From Hymenobacter sp. UV11 (GTDB lineage: Bacteria; Bacteroidota; Bacteroidia; Cytophagales; Hymenobacteraceae): a stretch of 64,000 nucleotides of DNA. The notes below the pieces were generated by a model. That model made no database searches and was not told the DNA's origin. It saw nothing but the letters and a program-made list of their open reading frames with translations. The translations under genes were made by a program, and so were the position numbers. Shown piece after piece: positions 15,439 to 23,962 of the stretch. The stretch spans positions 124,001 through 188,000 of the forward strand of contig NZ_SRII01000010.1 of NCBI RefSeq assembly GCF_004684095.1. The letters are read 5' to 3'. Each line of letters opens with the position of its first letter. Position 1 is the stretch's first letter.

Positions 15439-15594
15439 GGCCCGGCTATACGCAAAAGGCCGCTACCACGCCCGTGTGAGTGCCTGTCAAAAAGATTGCC
15501 TGGTATTCATAACATCTTGTTTATCAGTAATAAAAATAAGGCGCTTGCCTAGTCAAAAACGACCTATTTCGGGGGGGTAGGCGTTTAGAAAGCT

Positions 15595-16722
15595 ATGCAG
15601 ACTGACCTCTTTTTGCCCGTTTTGAATGCGCCCGCGCCCGCCCCGCTACCCGCCTTCGACGACGCGGCCGCGCCCCGCACCCACGGCGCAAAACTGTGGC
15701 TGCCTAAGCGCGTGCTCTTCACTCCAGCGGCCCTCGACGAAGCCTACGGCCAGCAGATTCTGGCCCGCGCCACGGCCCTCAACCTCGACATTGAGCTGCT
15801 CAAAAGCAACCGCCTCACCGGCCTGCGCGGCGACGACGAGCGCGCCACTTACCGCACTGCCAAAACCACGCTGGCCGTGGTAAACGCGCCCGCCGGGGCG
15901 TTGCGCCTCCAGCCTACCCCCCCTTCGGCCGACTACCAGCTCAACCTGGCCGAGGGCTGCCCCGCGCACTGCCAGTACTGCTACCTGGCCGGTAGTCTCA
16001 GCGGCCCGCCCGTGGTGCGCGCCTTCGCCAACCTGCCCCAGCTGCTCGAAAACACCCAGGCCTACGAGCGCGCCGACCGCCCCGTGAGCTTCGAGGCCAG
16101 CTGCTACACCGACGTGCTGGGCATTGAGCACCTCACCGGCGCGCTGGCCGAAACTGTGCGCTACTTCGCTGGCCGTGAGGGTACCCGACTGCGCTTCGTG
16201 AGTAAGTACGACCACATCGAGAGCCTGCTGGGCCTGCCGCACGGTGGCCACACCCGCGCCCGCGCCTCGCTCAATGCCGAGCCGCTGGCCCGGCAGCTAG
16301 AGGGCGGTACGGCCAGTATTGAGGCGCGCATCCAGGCGCTGCGGCGGCTGGCGCTGCCGGTGGCGCAGGGGGGCGGCGGCTACCCCATTGGCGTGGTGCT
16401 GGCCCCCATTATGCCCCTGCCCGACTGGCAGCAGCACTACGGCGAGCTGTTCGACCGCCTGCAAGCGGCCCTCAATTTTGACTGCGACCTCACCGTGGAG
16501 TTCATCACCCACCGTTTCACGCCCGGCTCGAAGGAGGTGCTGCTCGGCTGGTACCCCAACACCAGCCTCGACCTGGAGGAAAGCACCCGCGCCGTGAAGC
16601 GCAACAAGTTCGGCGGCCTCAAGTATGTCTACGACCTGCCCACTATGAAGGAGCTAAAAGCCTGGTTTTACGCCGAGTGGCAGCGCCGCTTTCCGCATGC
16701 GCCGGTGCAGTACTGGACGTAG
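15595..16722 (+). CDS. spore photoproduct lyase-like radical SAM protein
   Basis: Radical SAM enzyme of 375 residues in the SPL family. The [4Fe-4S] cluster motif is GCPAHCQYCYL (Cys122, Cys126, Cys129), and the spacing CxxxCxxC is standard. The N-terminal RTHGAKLWLPKRVLFTPAAL region and the C-terminal FITHRFTPGSKEVLLGWYPN and RNKFGGLKYVY segments are typical of SPL-type proteins found outside spore formers. In Bacilli SPL repairs the UV-induced thymine dimer spore photoproduct. Bacteroidota do not sporulate, so a related DNA lesion or another substrate is possible. The closeness to a BLUF photoreceptor gene is suggestive but not proof. Confidence 0.85.
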   Translation: MQTDLFLPVLNAPAPAPLPAFDDAAAPRTHGAKLWLPKRVLFTPAALDEAYGQQILARATALNLDIELLKSNRLTGLRGDDERATYRTAKTTLAVVNAPAGALRLQPTPPSADYQLNLAEGCPAHCQYCYLAGSLSGPPVVRAFANLPQLLENTQAYERADRPVSFEASCYTDVLGIEHLTGALAETVRYFAGREGTRLRFVSKYDHIESLLGLPHGGHTRARASLNAEPLARQLEGGTASIEARIQALRRLALPVAQGGGGYPIGVVLAPIMPLPDWQQHYGELFDRLQAALNFDCDLTVEFITHRFTPGSKEVLLGWYPNTSLDLEESTRAVKRNKFGGLKYVYDLPTMKELKAWFYAEWQRRFPHAPVQYWT

Positions 16723-16819
16723 GGGGTAGGAACTTTGGGCCGGTACTGCATTGCGCGCGCCGCAGCGAAAAATTGCAGTAAGTTACCGTTCTTTGCTCGC
16801 GCTTCTTAATCAGGCTAGT

Positions 16820-17119
16820 ATGTCAAATCATCTTCCGCAGTTAGCTGTTGCCGCGCTTTGCCGCCAGTATAGGGTGCGGCGGCTGGCGGTGTTCGGCTCG
16901 ATGTTAACGCCAGCTTTTGGTCCTGCCAGCGATGTGGACCTGGTAGCAGCTTTCGAGCCAATGCCCGTAGAAGAGTACGCGGATAACTACCTGGCTCTCA
17001 AGTTTTCCTTGGAAGAAACATTGGGCCGGTCCGTTGACTTGCTGGAGGCTCAGGCGCTGCGCAACCCTTATTTTCAAGCAGAAGTAGCGCGTACGCAGCG
17101 GGTGGTGTATGAACGATAG
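16820..17119 (+). CDS. mntA: MntA-type minimal nucleotidyltransferase (antitoxin)
   Basis: A 99-residue nucleotidyltransferase of the MNT family. It carries the GSx10DxD motif exactly (GSM...SDVD) and a downstream VDLL strand with the third carboxylate. In MntA/HepT systems the antitoxin adds AMP to the Tyr of the HEPN toxin's RX4HXY motif and neutralises it. The ATG at 16820 is chosen because it begins the conserved region (MSNHLPQLAVAALC). Its stop overlaps the start of the next gene by 11 bases, as is common for this pair. Confidence 0.85.
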   Translation: MSNHLPQLAVAALCRQYRVRRLAVFGSMLTPAFGPASDVDLVAAFEPMPVEEYADNYLALKFSLEETLGRSVDLLEAQALRNPYFQAEVARTQRVVYER

Positions 17120-17454
17120 CATTCGGGCCCGTCTCTATGACGTGGACGTGCAGCAAGCCATTGCCGAGATAGAAAGCTTTTTTTGTGGGTCAGCCGCTGT
17201 TGTTTGCTGCCTACCAGGCCGATGTACGCACGCGGCGCGCTACTGAGCGCAACCTGGAAATAATGGGTGAAGCTGTGGGTCGAATCCTAAAGGCGGACCC
17301 TGGCTTTCAGTTAGTGAACGCCCGCCAGATTATTGCCACCCGCAACCGTATTATTCACGGCTACGACACGGTATCGGACGAAATGGTGTGGAGTATTGTA
17401 GTGCGCCACCTGCCGCAGTTAAAGCAGGAAGTGGCAGCGTTACTAGCCGTTTAG
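17109..17454 (+). pseudogene. hepT: HepT-type HEPN toxin with a frameshift in a T7 run
   Basis: Two frames together make a normal ~115-residue HEPN protein. The first runs from the ATG at 17109 to the T run at 17178-17184; the second continues from there to 17454. Removing one T gives an uninterrupted sequence with ATERNLEIMGEA, the typical HepT core, and RNRIIHGY, a perfect RX4HXY ribonuclease motif that is also the AMPylation site for MntA. As written, the first frame soon ends and the catalytic part could start only at a GTG (17185). The break may be a real loss of the toxin, phase variation at the homopolymer, or a sequencing error. The paired antitoxin is intact. Confidence 0.8.
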
Positions 17455-17723
17455 CACCCGCACCGAAAATCGGGGTACTCGGCGAAGCCCGGCGCGGCCG
17501 TGTCGTCAATTCTAATGATGTGGTCGAGGCGCACTTCCTCGCCCGAGGCCAGCACGGCGTACTCGGCGTGGTCGCGGGTGACGAAAGTTTTGAGGCTGGT
17601 AGTACCCTGGCATAGCTGCCGCAAGTCGTTGAAATATTGCAGGTACACCTGCTTTTTGCGGGTAGCTATGGCCTCCAGCTCGTCATAAAAGCCGCAGGCG
17701 ATGGGTTGGTAGTCGGTAGGCAT
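17451..17723 (-). CDS. Rof-like (Rho-binding antiterminator) family protein
   Basis: A 90-residue protein beginning MPTDYQPIACGFYDELEA, which fits the Rof/YaeO pattern (YxPIxCxxYDxLE), with a Sm-like beta-barrel pattern afterwards and the segment EVRLDHIIRID. Rof proteins bind Rho and reduce termination. In Bacteroidota the role of these homologues is not established, so the activity is inference. Its last codons overlap those of the convergent HepT gene by 4 bases. Confidence 0.6.
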   Translation of the reverse strand: MPTDYQPIACGFYDELEAIATRKKQVYLQYFNDLRQLCQGTTSLKTFVTRDHAEYAVLASGEEVRLDHIIRIDDTAAPGFAEYPDFRCGC

Positions 17724-17773
17724 GATAAGAGGGGGTAGGGAGTTGGAGATACACGCGCTACGTGGCTATTGCA

Positions 17774-18847
17774 TCAAAGTTCAGGGGCCGGTGGCAGGGC
17801 CACGCGGGTGCGGGGCAGGCTGTCGGGGTAGTGCTGCTGGAGGTAGGCTACCAGCTGCTCGCGCACGGCGCAGCGCAGGTCCCAGAGGTCGCTGGCGTTG
17901 GCAGAGCTTACGAGGGCGCGCATTTCCATTACGCGGTCCTTGGTGTCCGTTACCTGCAGCACGCACACGCGCTGGTCCCAGAGGGGGTGGGCGGCCAGCA
18001 CGCGCTGTAGCTCAGTGCGCAGCTCCTCGACGGGCGCCGTGTAGTCGGCGTATACAAACACGGTGCCTGTGAGCTGGGCCGAACTGCGCGTCCAGCTCTG
18101 GAAAGGCTTCTCGATGAAGTAATTGAGGGGTAGCACCAGGCGGCGGTCGTCCCAGATGTGCAGCACCACGTAGGTGAAAGTAATTTCCTCGACCCGGCCC
18201 CACTCGCCCTCCACTACCAGCACGTCGTCGATGCGGATGGGCTGGGTAAAGGCTATCTGAAAGCCCGCCAGCAGGTTGCTGATAGAGCGCTGCGCCGCAA
18301 AGCCCACAATAACGCTGGCAATACCCGCCGACGTGAGCAGTCCCGTGCCCAGGCGGCGCACCGTTTCAAAGCTCATCAGCACTAGGCCCACCGCCACGAA
18401 GCCGATAATGCCCACCGCCACTTTCTTGATAAACTGCAGCTGCGTGAAGAGCTTGCGCACCCGCAGGTTGTCGCTGCCTTCGAGCAGGTAGTGCCGCCGA
18501 ATGAGGTCCTGGCCCACTTCCAGGGTTTGAATCAGCCCCCAGGCAAACGACAAAATCAGGGCAAACTCGATGAGCCGGCGCAGCACCTCAAACGGCTTCG
18601 GCGGCAGCGGCAGCAGTGGCAGCAGCAGCGACAAAGCCAGCACCGGAAAGAAAAACGCGCTGATGCCGCTCAGGTGCAGGCCCACCGAGCGGGACAGCGC
18701 CGAGTCTTCGCGCCGGTCGTAGGCCCGCAGGCCGGCAAAGAGCAGCGTCTTGGCCAGCAGACCCAGGGCCAGGCCGCTCAGCAGCACGCCCAGCACCACC
18801 AGCGCGTCGGGAAATTGGTCTAGAAAATCAGTGAGTTGTTTTGTCAT
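17774..18847 (-). CDS. MscS-type mechanosensitive ion channel
   Basis: A 357-residue membrane protein. Four hydrophobic segments occupy about residues 12-190, the last being the pore-lining helix region (VRRLGTGLLTSAGIASVIVGFAAQ), followed by the MscS beta domain with its landmark sequence ISNLLAGFQIAFTQPIRIDD and the VEEITFTYVVL strand. The C-terminal vestibule domain runs to the end. It would release solutes upon hypo-osmotic shock. Length is intermediate, close to the YnaI/small MscS group. A family B palindrome lies just upstream. Confidence 0.93.
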   Translation of the reverse strand: MTKQLTDFLDQFPDALVVLGVLLSGLALGLLAKTLLFAGLRAYDRREDSALSRSVGLHLSGISAFFFPVLALSLLLPLLPLPPKPFEVLRRLIEFALILSFAWGLIQTLEVGQDLIRRHYLLEGSDNLRVRKLFTQLQFIKKVAVGIIGFVAVGLVLMSFETVRRLGTGLLTSAGIASVIVGFAAQRSISNLLAGFQIAFTQPIRIDDVLVVEGEWGRVEEITFTYVVLHIWDDRRLVLPLNYFIEKPFQSWTRSSAQLTGTVFVYADYTAPVEELRTELQRVLAAHPLWDQRVCVLQVTDTKDRVMEMRALVSSANASDLWDLRCAVREQLVAYLQQHYPDSLPRTRVALPPAPEL

Positions 18848-18864
18848 ATGGTAATGAATACTGG

Positions 18865-18986
18865 TACCAGAAGAACGTCATGCTGAACTTGTCGAAGCAT
18901 CTCTACCGCGCTACTAATCTTAAACGCCAAGAGTTAAGTGATGCGGTAGAGATGCTTCGACAAGCTCAGCATGACGTTCTTCTGGT
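18865..18986. repeat. family B palindrome
   Basis: Arms ACCAGAAGAACGTCATGCTG ... CAGCATGACGTTCTTCTGGT enclose a spacer with CGAAGCATCTCTACCGC repeats. It separates the Nudix and MscS genes, which are both on the minus strand. Unlike other B copies it is not between convergent genes. Confidence 0.85.
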
Positions 18987-19011
18987 ATCTCCTTACTATC
19001 CCTACCCCCCC

Positions 19012-19569
19012 CTACGCACCCAGCCGGCGCAGCGCCAGCAGGCACAGCGCCACCGAGCCCGACACCCGGATGTCGCCCCGCAACACCAGGCCCTCGACTT
19101 CGGCCAGCGGCACCAGCACCACCTCGATATTCTCGGTCGGGTCGAGGTGCTGGGCGGCCACCGGGCGCACGTCGCGGGCCAGAAAAAACGAAAGCTGGTT
19201 GGTGTCCTTGGTGGGGTTGTCGTACACGTCGAGCAGCGGCTCGGGGGGTAGGGGCGGGGCGTAGCCGGTTTCTTCGAGCAGCTCGCGGGCTGCGGCGCCG
19301 GGCACCGAAGTTTCGTGGGCATCGACCACGCCGCCGGGCAGCTCCAGCAGTATCTGGCCGGCGGCGTGCTTGTACTGCCGCACAAAAACTACCTGGTTAT
19401 CAGCCGTTAGGGGAAAGGTGAGCACCACGTGGGGCCGCACGCTCACGAAGTAGTCATCGAGCTCTTGGCCGCCGGGCAGGCGCACGTGGTCGCGCCGCAG
19501 CTGGTACCAGCGGTGGTCAAACACCAGCTCCGAGTGCAGCGTGTGCCAGGGTTCAAGCTTGGATGGCAT
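19012..19569 (-). CDS. Nudix hydrolase, ADP-ribose pyrophosphatase-like
   Basis: A 185-residue hydrolase of nucleoside diphosphate derivatives. The Nudix box is complete: GGVVDAHE then ...AARELLEETGY (GX5EX7REUXEEXGU). The sequence before the box (FVRQYKHAAGQILLELPGG) resembles ADP-ribose pyrophosphatases (NudF type), which act on ADP-ribose or similar sugars. The gene follows the FNT transporter gene on the same strand with a gap of about 50 bases, so the two may be cotranscribed. Confidence 0.9.
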   Translation of the reverse strand: MPSKLEPWHTLHSELVFDHRWYQLRRDHVRLPGGQELDDYFVSVRPHVVLTFPLTADNQVVFVRQYKHAAGQILLELPGGVVDAHETSVPGAAARELLEETGYAPPLPPEPLLDVYDNPTKDTNQLSFFLARDVRPVAAQHLDPTENIEVVLVPLAEVEGLVLRGDIRVSGSVALCLLALRRLGA

Positions 19570-19620
19570 AAAGAGAGGGGGTAGGGGACGAAGGCCGCAA
19601 AGGTCGGGCGGCGGGCGGCG

Positions 19621-20475
19621 TTACTGGCCTTTTTCGTCGTCCTTGCCTTTCTCATCGTCTTTGCCGGCCGTCACCTGCGCGTGGTTGAGGGCGGCAACCA
19701 GCATCACCCCGCCCAGAATATTGCCCAGCAGCGCCGGCACCGTGAAGCTGCCCAGCGCCGCGCCCCAGCTGGTTTGGCCCATCGCGGCCAGCGTAAACAC
19801 CTCCACCGAGCCGGCAATGACGTGGCTGAAGTGCGCCACCCCCACGATGTAGGTCACGAAGATTATCACCCAGATGCGCCCTTCCTCCGCAAATGGCAAC
19901 AGCCACACCATGAGCGCGATAAGCCAGCCCGCGAAGATGCCGCGCAGCAGCGTGGTGCCGAAGCCGTGCGCCAGCGCCTGCTGCCCCAGGTGCGCAAACT
20001 CGCGCTGCGCCTCGGGCTCGAAGGCCGTGGAGTGGGCAATGACCAGGCTCAGCGCCAGGCAGCCCAGGAGGTTGGCCGTCAGCACGATGCCCCACAGCCG
20101 ACCCACGTTGCGCAGGCAGCTCCACTCCATGTTTTGCAGCAGCGGCAGAATGGGCGTCAGCGTATTCTCGGTGAAGAGCTGCTGCCGGCCCAGAATAACG
20201 ATGAGGAAGCCCAGGCTGTAGCCAAAGTTGGCCACCAACGGCCGCCAGGGCGCGTCGGGCAGGTAGCGCGCCAGCAGGCCCTCGGCAATCATCGAAAAGC
20301 CCATCGAGAGCCCGGCGGCCAGCCCCGACCAGAACAGCGCCGCCGAGGACCGCTTCAGCTCCTCTTCGCCCTCGGCCAGAATGGCTTTGTAAATGACCTT
20401 GCCCGATGGCGCGCTGCGCTCCTCGGCATCTTGTTCTTCGGTCTTTGGCTGGTTGGGGTCTTGGTTTGGATGCAT
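19621..20475 (-). CDS. formate/nitrite transporter family protein
   Basis: A 284-residue integral membrane protein of the FNT family with about six membrane helices between residues 45 and 265. Family features include the FSGLAAGLSMG-like first helix (WSGLAAGLSMGFSM), the LFTENTL segment and the GNILGG re-entrant motif near the end. FNT channels carry formate, nitrite or related small anions. The start at 20475 (MHPNQDPNQPKTEE) gives a hydrophilic, acidic N-terminal tail of ~40 residues; a longer frame upstream lacks coding character. The C-terminus has a KGKDDEKG tandem repeat. It is divergent from the DUF1624 gene. Confidence 0.9.
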   Translation of the reverse strand: MHPNQDPNQPKTEEQDAEERSAPSGKVIYKAILAEGEEELKRSSAALFWSGLAAGLSMGFSMIAEGLLARYLPDAPWRPLVANFGYSLGFLIVILGRQQLFTENTLTPILPLLQNMEWSCLRNVGRLWGIVLTANLLGCLALSLVIAHSTAFEPEAQREFAHLGQQALAHGFGTTLLRGIFAGWLIALMVWLLPFAEEGRIWVIIFVTYIVGVAHFSHVIAGSVEVFTLAAMGQTSWGAALGSFTVPALLGNILGGVMLVAALNHAQVTAGKDDEKGKDDEKGQ

Positions 20476-20599
20476 ACAGCGAAAGGTTTCGGTACAATAG
20501 CTTGGCGGGACAACAAACTGCGCGGCCAATGTTTTGGGCCCGCGCGCCAGACCGGCCGGCCAGGGTAAATTGCCGGCTGGTTTCAATCCGTTTTTCGCT

Positions 20600-21793
20600 A
20601 TGGAGCAACCCGTTGCCTCTTCGCTGGCCGCTACCTTGCGGGCGGCCACGCCCCGCGTGTGGGCCATCGATGTGGTGCGGGGCCTGGCGATGGTCATCAT
20701 GGCCCTCGACCACATCCGTGAGTTTTGGAGCCCTACCCCGGTGCGGCCCGAAGACGTGGCCCACGCCTCGGTGCTGCTGTTTTTTACGCGCTGGGTCACG
20801 CACTTTTGCGCGCCCACGTTTGTGTTTCTGGCCGGCACCAGCGTCTTTCTCTTTCAGCAAAAGCAAGCGAGCCGGGGCGCCGTGAGCCGCTACCTGCTCA
20901 CGCGCGGTCTGTGGCTGGTAGTGCTTGAGCTAGTGGTTATTAATTTTTTGCTGCAATGGGGCTACAACGCTTTTTTGCTCCAGGTAATTTGGGCCCTGGG
21001 CTGGAGTATGGTGCTGCTGGCGGGCCTCCTCTGGCTGCCGCGCGGGCTGGTGGCCACGCTGGCGCTGGGCTTCCTGCTGGGCCAGCACCTGCTACCCCTG
21101 CTTCAGCCCGTCACGGCCGCCAACCTGCTGCCCGCCCTGCTCTACGACAGCCCGTTTCTGTTCTCCCTCACGCCCAAGCTGCCGGTGCTAGCGGCCTACA
21201 CCATCCTGCCTTGGGCCGCCGTGATGGCCGCCGGCTACTGCCTTGGTCCGTGGTTTCGGGCGCCGCTGCCGGCACGGGCCCGTTGGCTGCGGCTGGCGGG
21301 GGTAGGGGCGCTGCTGCTGTTCGGGGGCCTGCGCTTCACCAACCTCTACGGCGACCCCGCGCCCTGGAGCGTGCAGCCGCGCGGGCCCGTGTTCACGCTG
21401 CTCTCGTTCCTGAACGTAACCAAGTACCCGCCATCGCTGCTGTTTTTGAGCCTCACGCTGGGCGGGGCGCTGCTGTTGCTTTCGGTGAGCGAAGGGGGGG
21501 TAGGGCGCCTCGGCCGCTGGCTGAGTACCTACGGCCGGGTGCCGATGTTCTACTACCTGCTGCACTTTTGCCTCATCAGCGGCGGCGCGTTCGGGTGGAC
21601 GCTCCTGGCCTTTGGGCACCCGTTCAACCTGTCGTTTGCGCCGCCGGGCGTGGCCCCGCCCGCCGCCTACCACCCCAGCCTGCTGCGTGCCTACGTGGTG
21701 TGGGCCGTGGTGGTGGCGCTACTCTACTGGCCCTGCCGCTGGTACCAGGGCTACAAGCAGCGGCATTCGTACTGGTGGCTGGCCTATTTATAG
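20600..21793 (+). CDS. DUF1624 / heparan-alpha-glucosaminide acetyltransferase-like membrane protein
   Basis: A 397-residue polytopic membrane protein with about ten hydrophobic segments. The N-terminus has the family signature WAIDVVRGLAMVIMALDHIREF, where the conserved Asp-His pair is thought to take part in acyl transfer across the membrane. Later features are FFTRWVTHFCAPTFVFLAG and VPMFYYLLHF. Relatives acetylate sugars of extracellular polymers. The ATG at 20600 is chosen because it directly precedes the conserved region. The acceptor is unknown. Confidence 0.88.
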   Translation: MEQPVASSLAATLRAATPRVWAIDVVRGLAMVIMALDHIREFWSPTPVRPEDVAHASVLLFFTRWVTHFCAPTFVFLAGTSVFLFQQKQASRGAVSRYLLTRGLWLVVLELVVINFLLQWGYNAFLLQVIWALGWSMVLLAGLLWLPRGLVATLALGFLLGQHLLPLLQPVTAANLLPALLYDSPFLFSLTPKLPVLAAYTILPWAAVMAAGYCLGPWFRAPLPARARWLRLAGVGALLLFGGLRFTNLYGDPAPWSVQPRGPVFTLLSFLNVTKYPPSLLFLSLTLGGALLLLSVSEGGVGRLGRWLSTYGRVPMFYYLLHFCLISGGAFGWTLLAFGHPFNLSFAPPGVAPPAAYHPSLLRAYVVWAVVVALLYWPCRWYQGYKQRHSYWWLAYL

Positions 21794-21853
21794 CGCGCAG
21801 TGTAGCAGCCAGGCTATATTTACCCGGTTTTGAATCTTTTATCTCTCTGCCCA

Positions 21854-22084
21854 ATGGCTAGCTTTCTTCAAGCCCTGACTGGTTATTCAGCTACGGTATT
21901 GGTGAATACTTCACTGCACGACGGCGGCTTTGCGCTCACCGGTCCCGGCATACTAGGCACCACCATCGTTACCGCGCCGGGCGTGACGCAGCAGATTCTG
22001 TCGTCGCCCGAGTTTGACCAATTAATGGGCAATGACAAGGCCGCGCGCATTCTGGAAATCGTGTTGGCCCAAGCGGCGCAGTAG
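21854..22084 (+). CDS. small hypothetical protein
   Basis: A 76-residue protein with no signal peptide or membrane helix. It has a balanced composition (GPGILGTTIVTAPGVTQQIL) and normal codon use for this genome, so it is probably real. I do not recognise the family. Its TAG stop codon lies inside the left arm of the family E palindrome that follows. Confidence 0.55.
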   Translation: MASFLQALTGYSATVLVNTSLHDGGFALTGPGILGTTIVTAPGVTQQILSSPEFDQLMGNDKAARILEIVLAQAAQ

Positions 22085-22191
22085 CGCGAACTTTCCAGTT
22101 CGTGCGCGAGCGCAGCGAGCATCTCGCAGCTGGCCCGGCCCCGCCTGCTCGCTGACGCGCGCAGTAGCACGAACTGGAAAGTTCGCGCTAC
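22081..22191. repeat. family E palindrome starting within a stop codon
   Basis: Perfect 25-base arms run from GTAGCGCGAACTTTCCAG on the left to CTGGAAAGTTCGCGCTAC on the right. The loop has CGCGAGC/GCTCGC sub-repeats. It is the only full copy seen in this window and separates the small protein gene from phzF-like. Confidence 0.85.
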
Positions 22192-22260
22192 TGCGCGCGC
22201 ATCTTTGCAACCCTGGCGTGATTCGCTTACTCTCCAGGGTTTCCTTTTTTTCCTTTCCCC

Positions 22261-23073
22261 ATGACTACCCCCATCTACCAGGTCGATGCCTTTGCGCGCC
22301 GGCCCTTCACCGGCAACCCGGCCGCCGTGTGCCCGCTCGACGAGTGGCTGCCCGCCGAAACCATGCAGCTCATCGCGGCCGAAAACAACCTGGCCGAAAC
22401 TGCTTTTTTCGTGCCTTTGCACGGCGAGGAGGCCGATTTTCACCTGCGCTGGTTCACGCCCACCTTCGAGATTGACCTTTGCGGCCACGCCACGCTGGCC
22501 TCGGCCTACGTGCTCTGGAATGAGCGCGGCTACGCCAAGCCCGAAATCGTTTTCCACAGCAAAAGCGGCCTGCTGAAAGTGCGCCGCGAGGCCGATGGCC
22601 GCCTGGTGCTCGACTTTCCCAGCCGCCCGCCCCGCGCCCTACCCCCCGCCGAGCACCCCGACGTGCTCATGCGCTCCTTGGGCCCCGGCGCGGCCACGCC
22701 GCTGGCCGTGCTGGCCTCGCGCGATTTGGTGGTCGAGTTTGCCCACGCCGACGAAGTGCTGGCCCTGCGCCCCGACTTCGCGGCGCTCGAAGGCCTGGGC
22801 TATATCGGCCTCATTGCCACGGCGCCGGGCAGCGGCCCGGTCGATTTCGTGTCGCGCTTTTTCGCGCCCGAGGTGGGCGTGCCCGAAGACCCGGTTACCG
22901 GCTCGGCGCACAGCACGCTCATCCCGTTCTGGGCCGAAAAGCTGGGCAAAACCGAGCTGTTTGCCCGCCAGGAATCGGCGCGGGGCGGCGAGCTGTGGTG
23001 CCGCCTGCGCGGCGACCGCGTGGACATCGGCGGCTACGCGGTCACGTTTTTGCGCGGCGACGTGCAGCTGTGA
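22261..23073 (+). CDS. PhzF family isomerase
   Basis: A 270-residue cytosolic protein of the PhzF/diaminopimelate-epimerase fold. Signatures are VDAFARRPFTGNPAAVCPL at the N-terminus with the catalytic Glu in AAENNLAETAFF, LCGHATLASAYVLW in the middle, and EDPVTGSAHSTL in the second half. PhzF itself isomerises a phenazine precursor; most family members outside phenazine clusters have unknown substrates, and no phenazine genes are nearby. CATCTTTG 50 bases upstream resembles a -7 element with one mismatch. Confidence 0.93.
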   Translation: MTTPIYQVDAFARRPFTGNPAAVCPLDEWLPAETMQLIAAENNLAETAFFVPLHGEEADFHLRWFTPTFEIDLCGHATLASAYVLWNERGYAKPEIVFHSKSGLLKVRREADGRLVLDFPSRPPRALPPAEHPDVLMRSLGPGAATPLAVLASRDLVVEFAHADEVLALRPDFAALEGLGYIGLIATAPGSGPVDFVSRFFAPEVGVPEDPVTGSAHSTLIPFWAEKLGKTELFARQESARGGELWCRLRGDRVDIGGYAVTFLRGDVQL

Positions 23074-23138
23074 GCGTAGAGGCTATGAGCAATGAGCGGA
23101 TTTTCTTTAGCTGCTCATTACTCATAGCTCATTACCTA

Positions 23139-23166
23139 TTGCCTAGGCGGGTAGGTAATATCTTTG
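23139..23166 (+). promoter_or_regulatory. Bacteroidota-type promoter of the LytTR regulator
   Basis: TTG at 23139-23141 and TATCTTTG at 23159-23166 are 17 bases apart, matching the -33 (TTG) and -7 (TAnnTTTG) elements of Bacteroidota. The ATG lies 47 bases downstream. Confidence 0.65.
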
Positions 23167-23213
23167 CCCAACCTGCCCTTTACCCCAAGCTATAGGGGAT
23201 TTCTTTCCACGCT

Positions 23214-23945
23214 ATGACACATACTGCCCCGCTTACCTGCATTATCGTCGACGATAACGAAATCAACCGCCTCACCCTGGAGCACCTGGTTGACCTCACG
23301 CCCGAGCTGCAGCTGGTAGCCTCGCTGCCCGGTGGCCTCGAAGCACTGGCTTTTTTTCGGCAGGGCGGCCGCTGCGACCTGCTGCTGCTCGACGTAGAAA
23401 TGCCCACCATCACGGGCCTGGAGCTGGCCAAGCTGTTGCCCAAGCCCGTGCCGGCCATCGTGCTGGTGACCACGCACCGCGATTTCGCGGTGGCGGCTTT
23501 CGAGCTGCAAGTAGTTGACTACCTGGTGAAGCCCGTAGAGCTGGTGCGCTTTAACCAGGCTATTGGCAAGGTGCTGGCCGCGCGCCCCGCCGCGGCCGCC
23601 CTACCCCCCCCCAGCCCCGCCAAGGCCGAGCTTTCCTCCGAGCTGTTTGTGAAAGTGGGCACCCGCTCTATCAAGATTAACTTCGACGACGTGCTCTACA
23701 TTGAGGCGCTCTCGACCTACTCGGTGCTGGTGACGACCACCCAAAAGCACATCGTGTACATGACGCTCAAGGCCCTGTGCGAACGCCTGCCCTTTACCCA
23801 TTTTGTGCGGGTGCACCGGTCCTACATCGTCAATCTCCGCCGCATCGAGGCCGTCGAAGACCACATGCTCAAGCTCGGCAGCTACGAGGTGCCCGTCGGC
23901 AAATCCTACCAGGAAGAATTTTCCCGCCATTTAAGGAGCTTATGA
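23214..23945 (+). CDS. LytTR family response regulator
   Basis: A 243-residue two-domain regulator. The N-terminal receiver domain (about 1-120) has the acidic pair in IVDDNEIN, phospho-acceptor Asp in LLLDVEMP, Thr in LVTTHRD and Lys in YLVKPVE. The C-terminal LytTR DNA-binding domain (about 140-243) has the conserved FVKVGTRSIKINFDDVLYIEAL and FVRVHRSYIVNL. No cognate LytS-type kinase is adjacent; the neighbouring hybrid kinase is convergent and has its own receiver. A good promoter lies upstream. Confidence 0.94.
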   Translation: MTHTAPLTCIIVDDNEINRLTLEHLVDLTPELQLVASLPGGLEALAFFRQGGRCDLLLLDVEMPTITGLELAKLLPKPVPAIVLVTTHRDFAVAAFELQVVDYLVKPVELVRFNQAIGKVLAARPAAAALPPPSPAKAELSSELFVKVGTRSIKINFDDVLYIEALSTYSVLVTTTQKHIVYMTLKALCERLPFTHFVRVHRSYIVNLRRIEAVEDHMLKLGSYEVPVGKSYQEEFSRHLRSL

Positions 23946-23962
23946 GTGGTGAGTAAAAAGGC

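Noticed and set aside
19652..20866. 404-codon minus-strand frame overlapping the FNT gene
   Set aside because: It is out of frame with the FNT membrane protein and has a typical Arg/Gly/Ala shadow composition.
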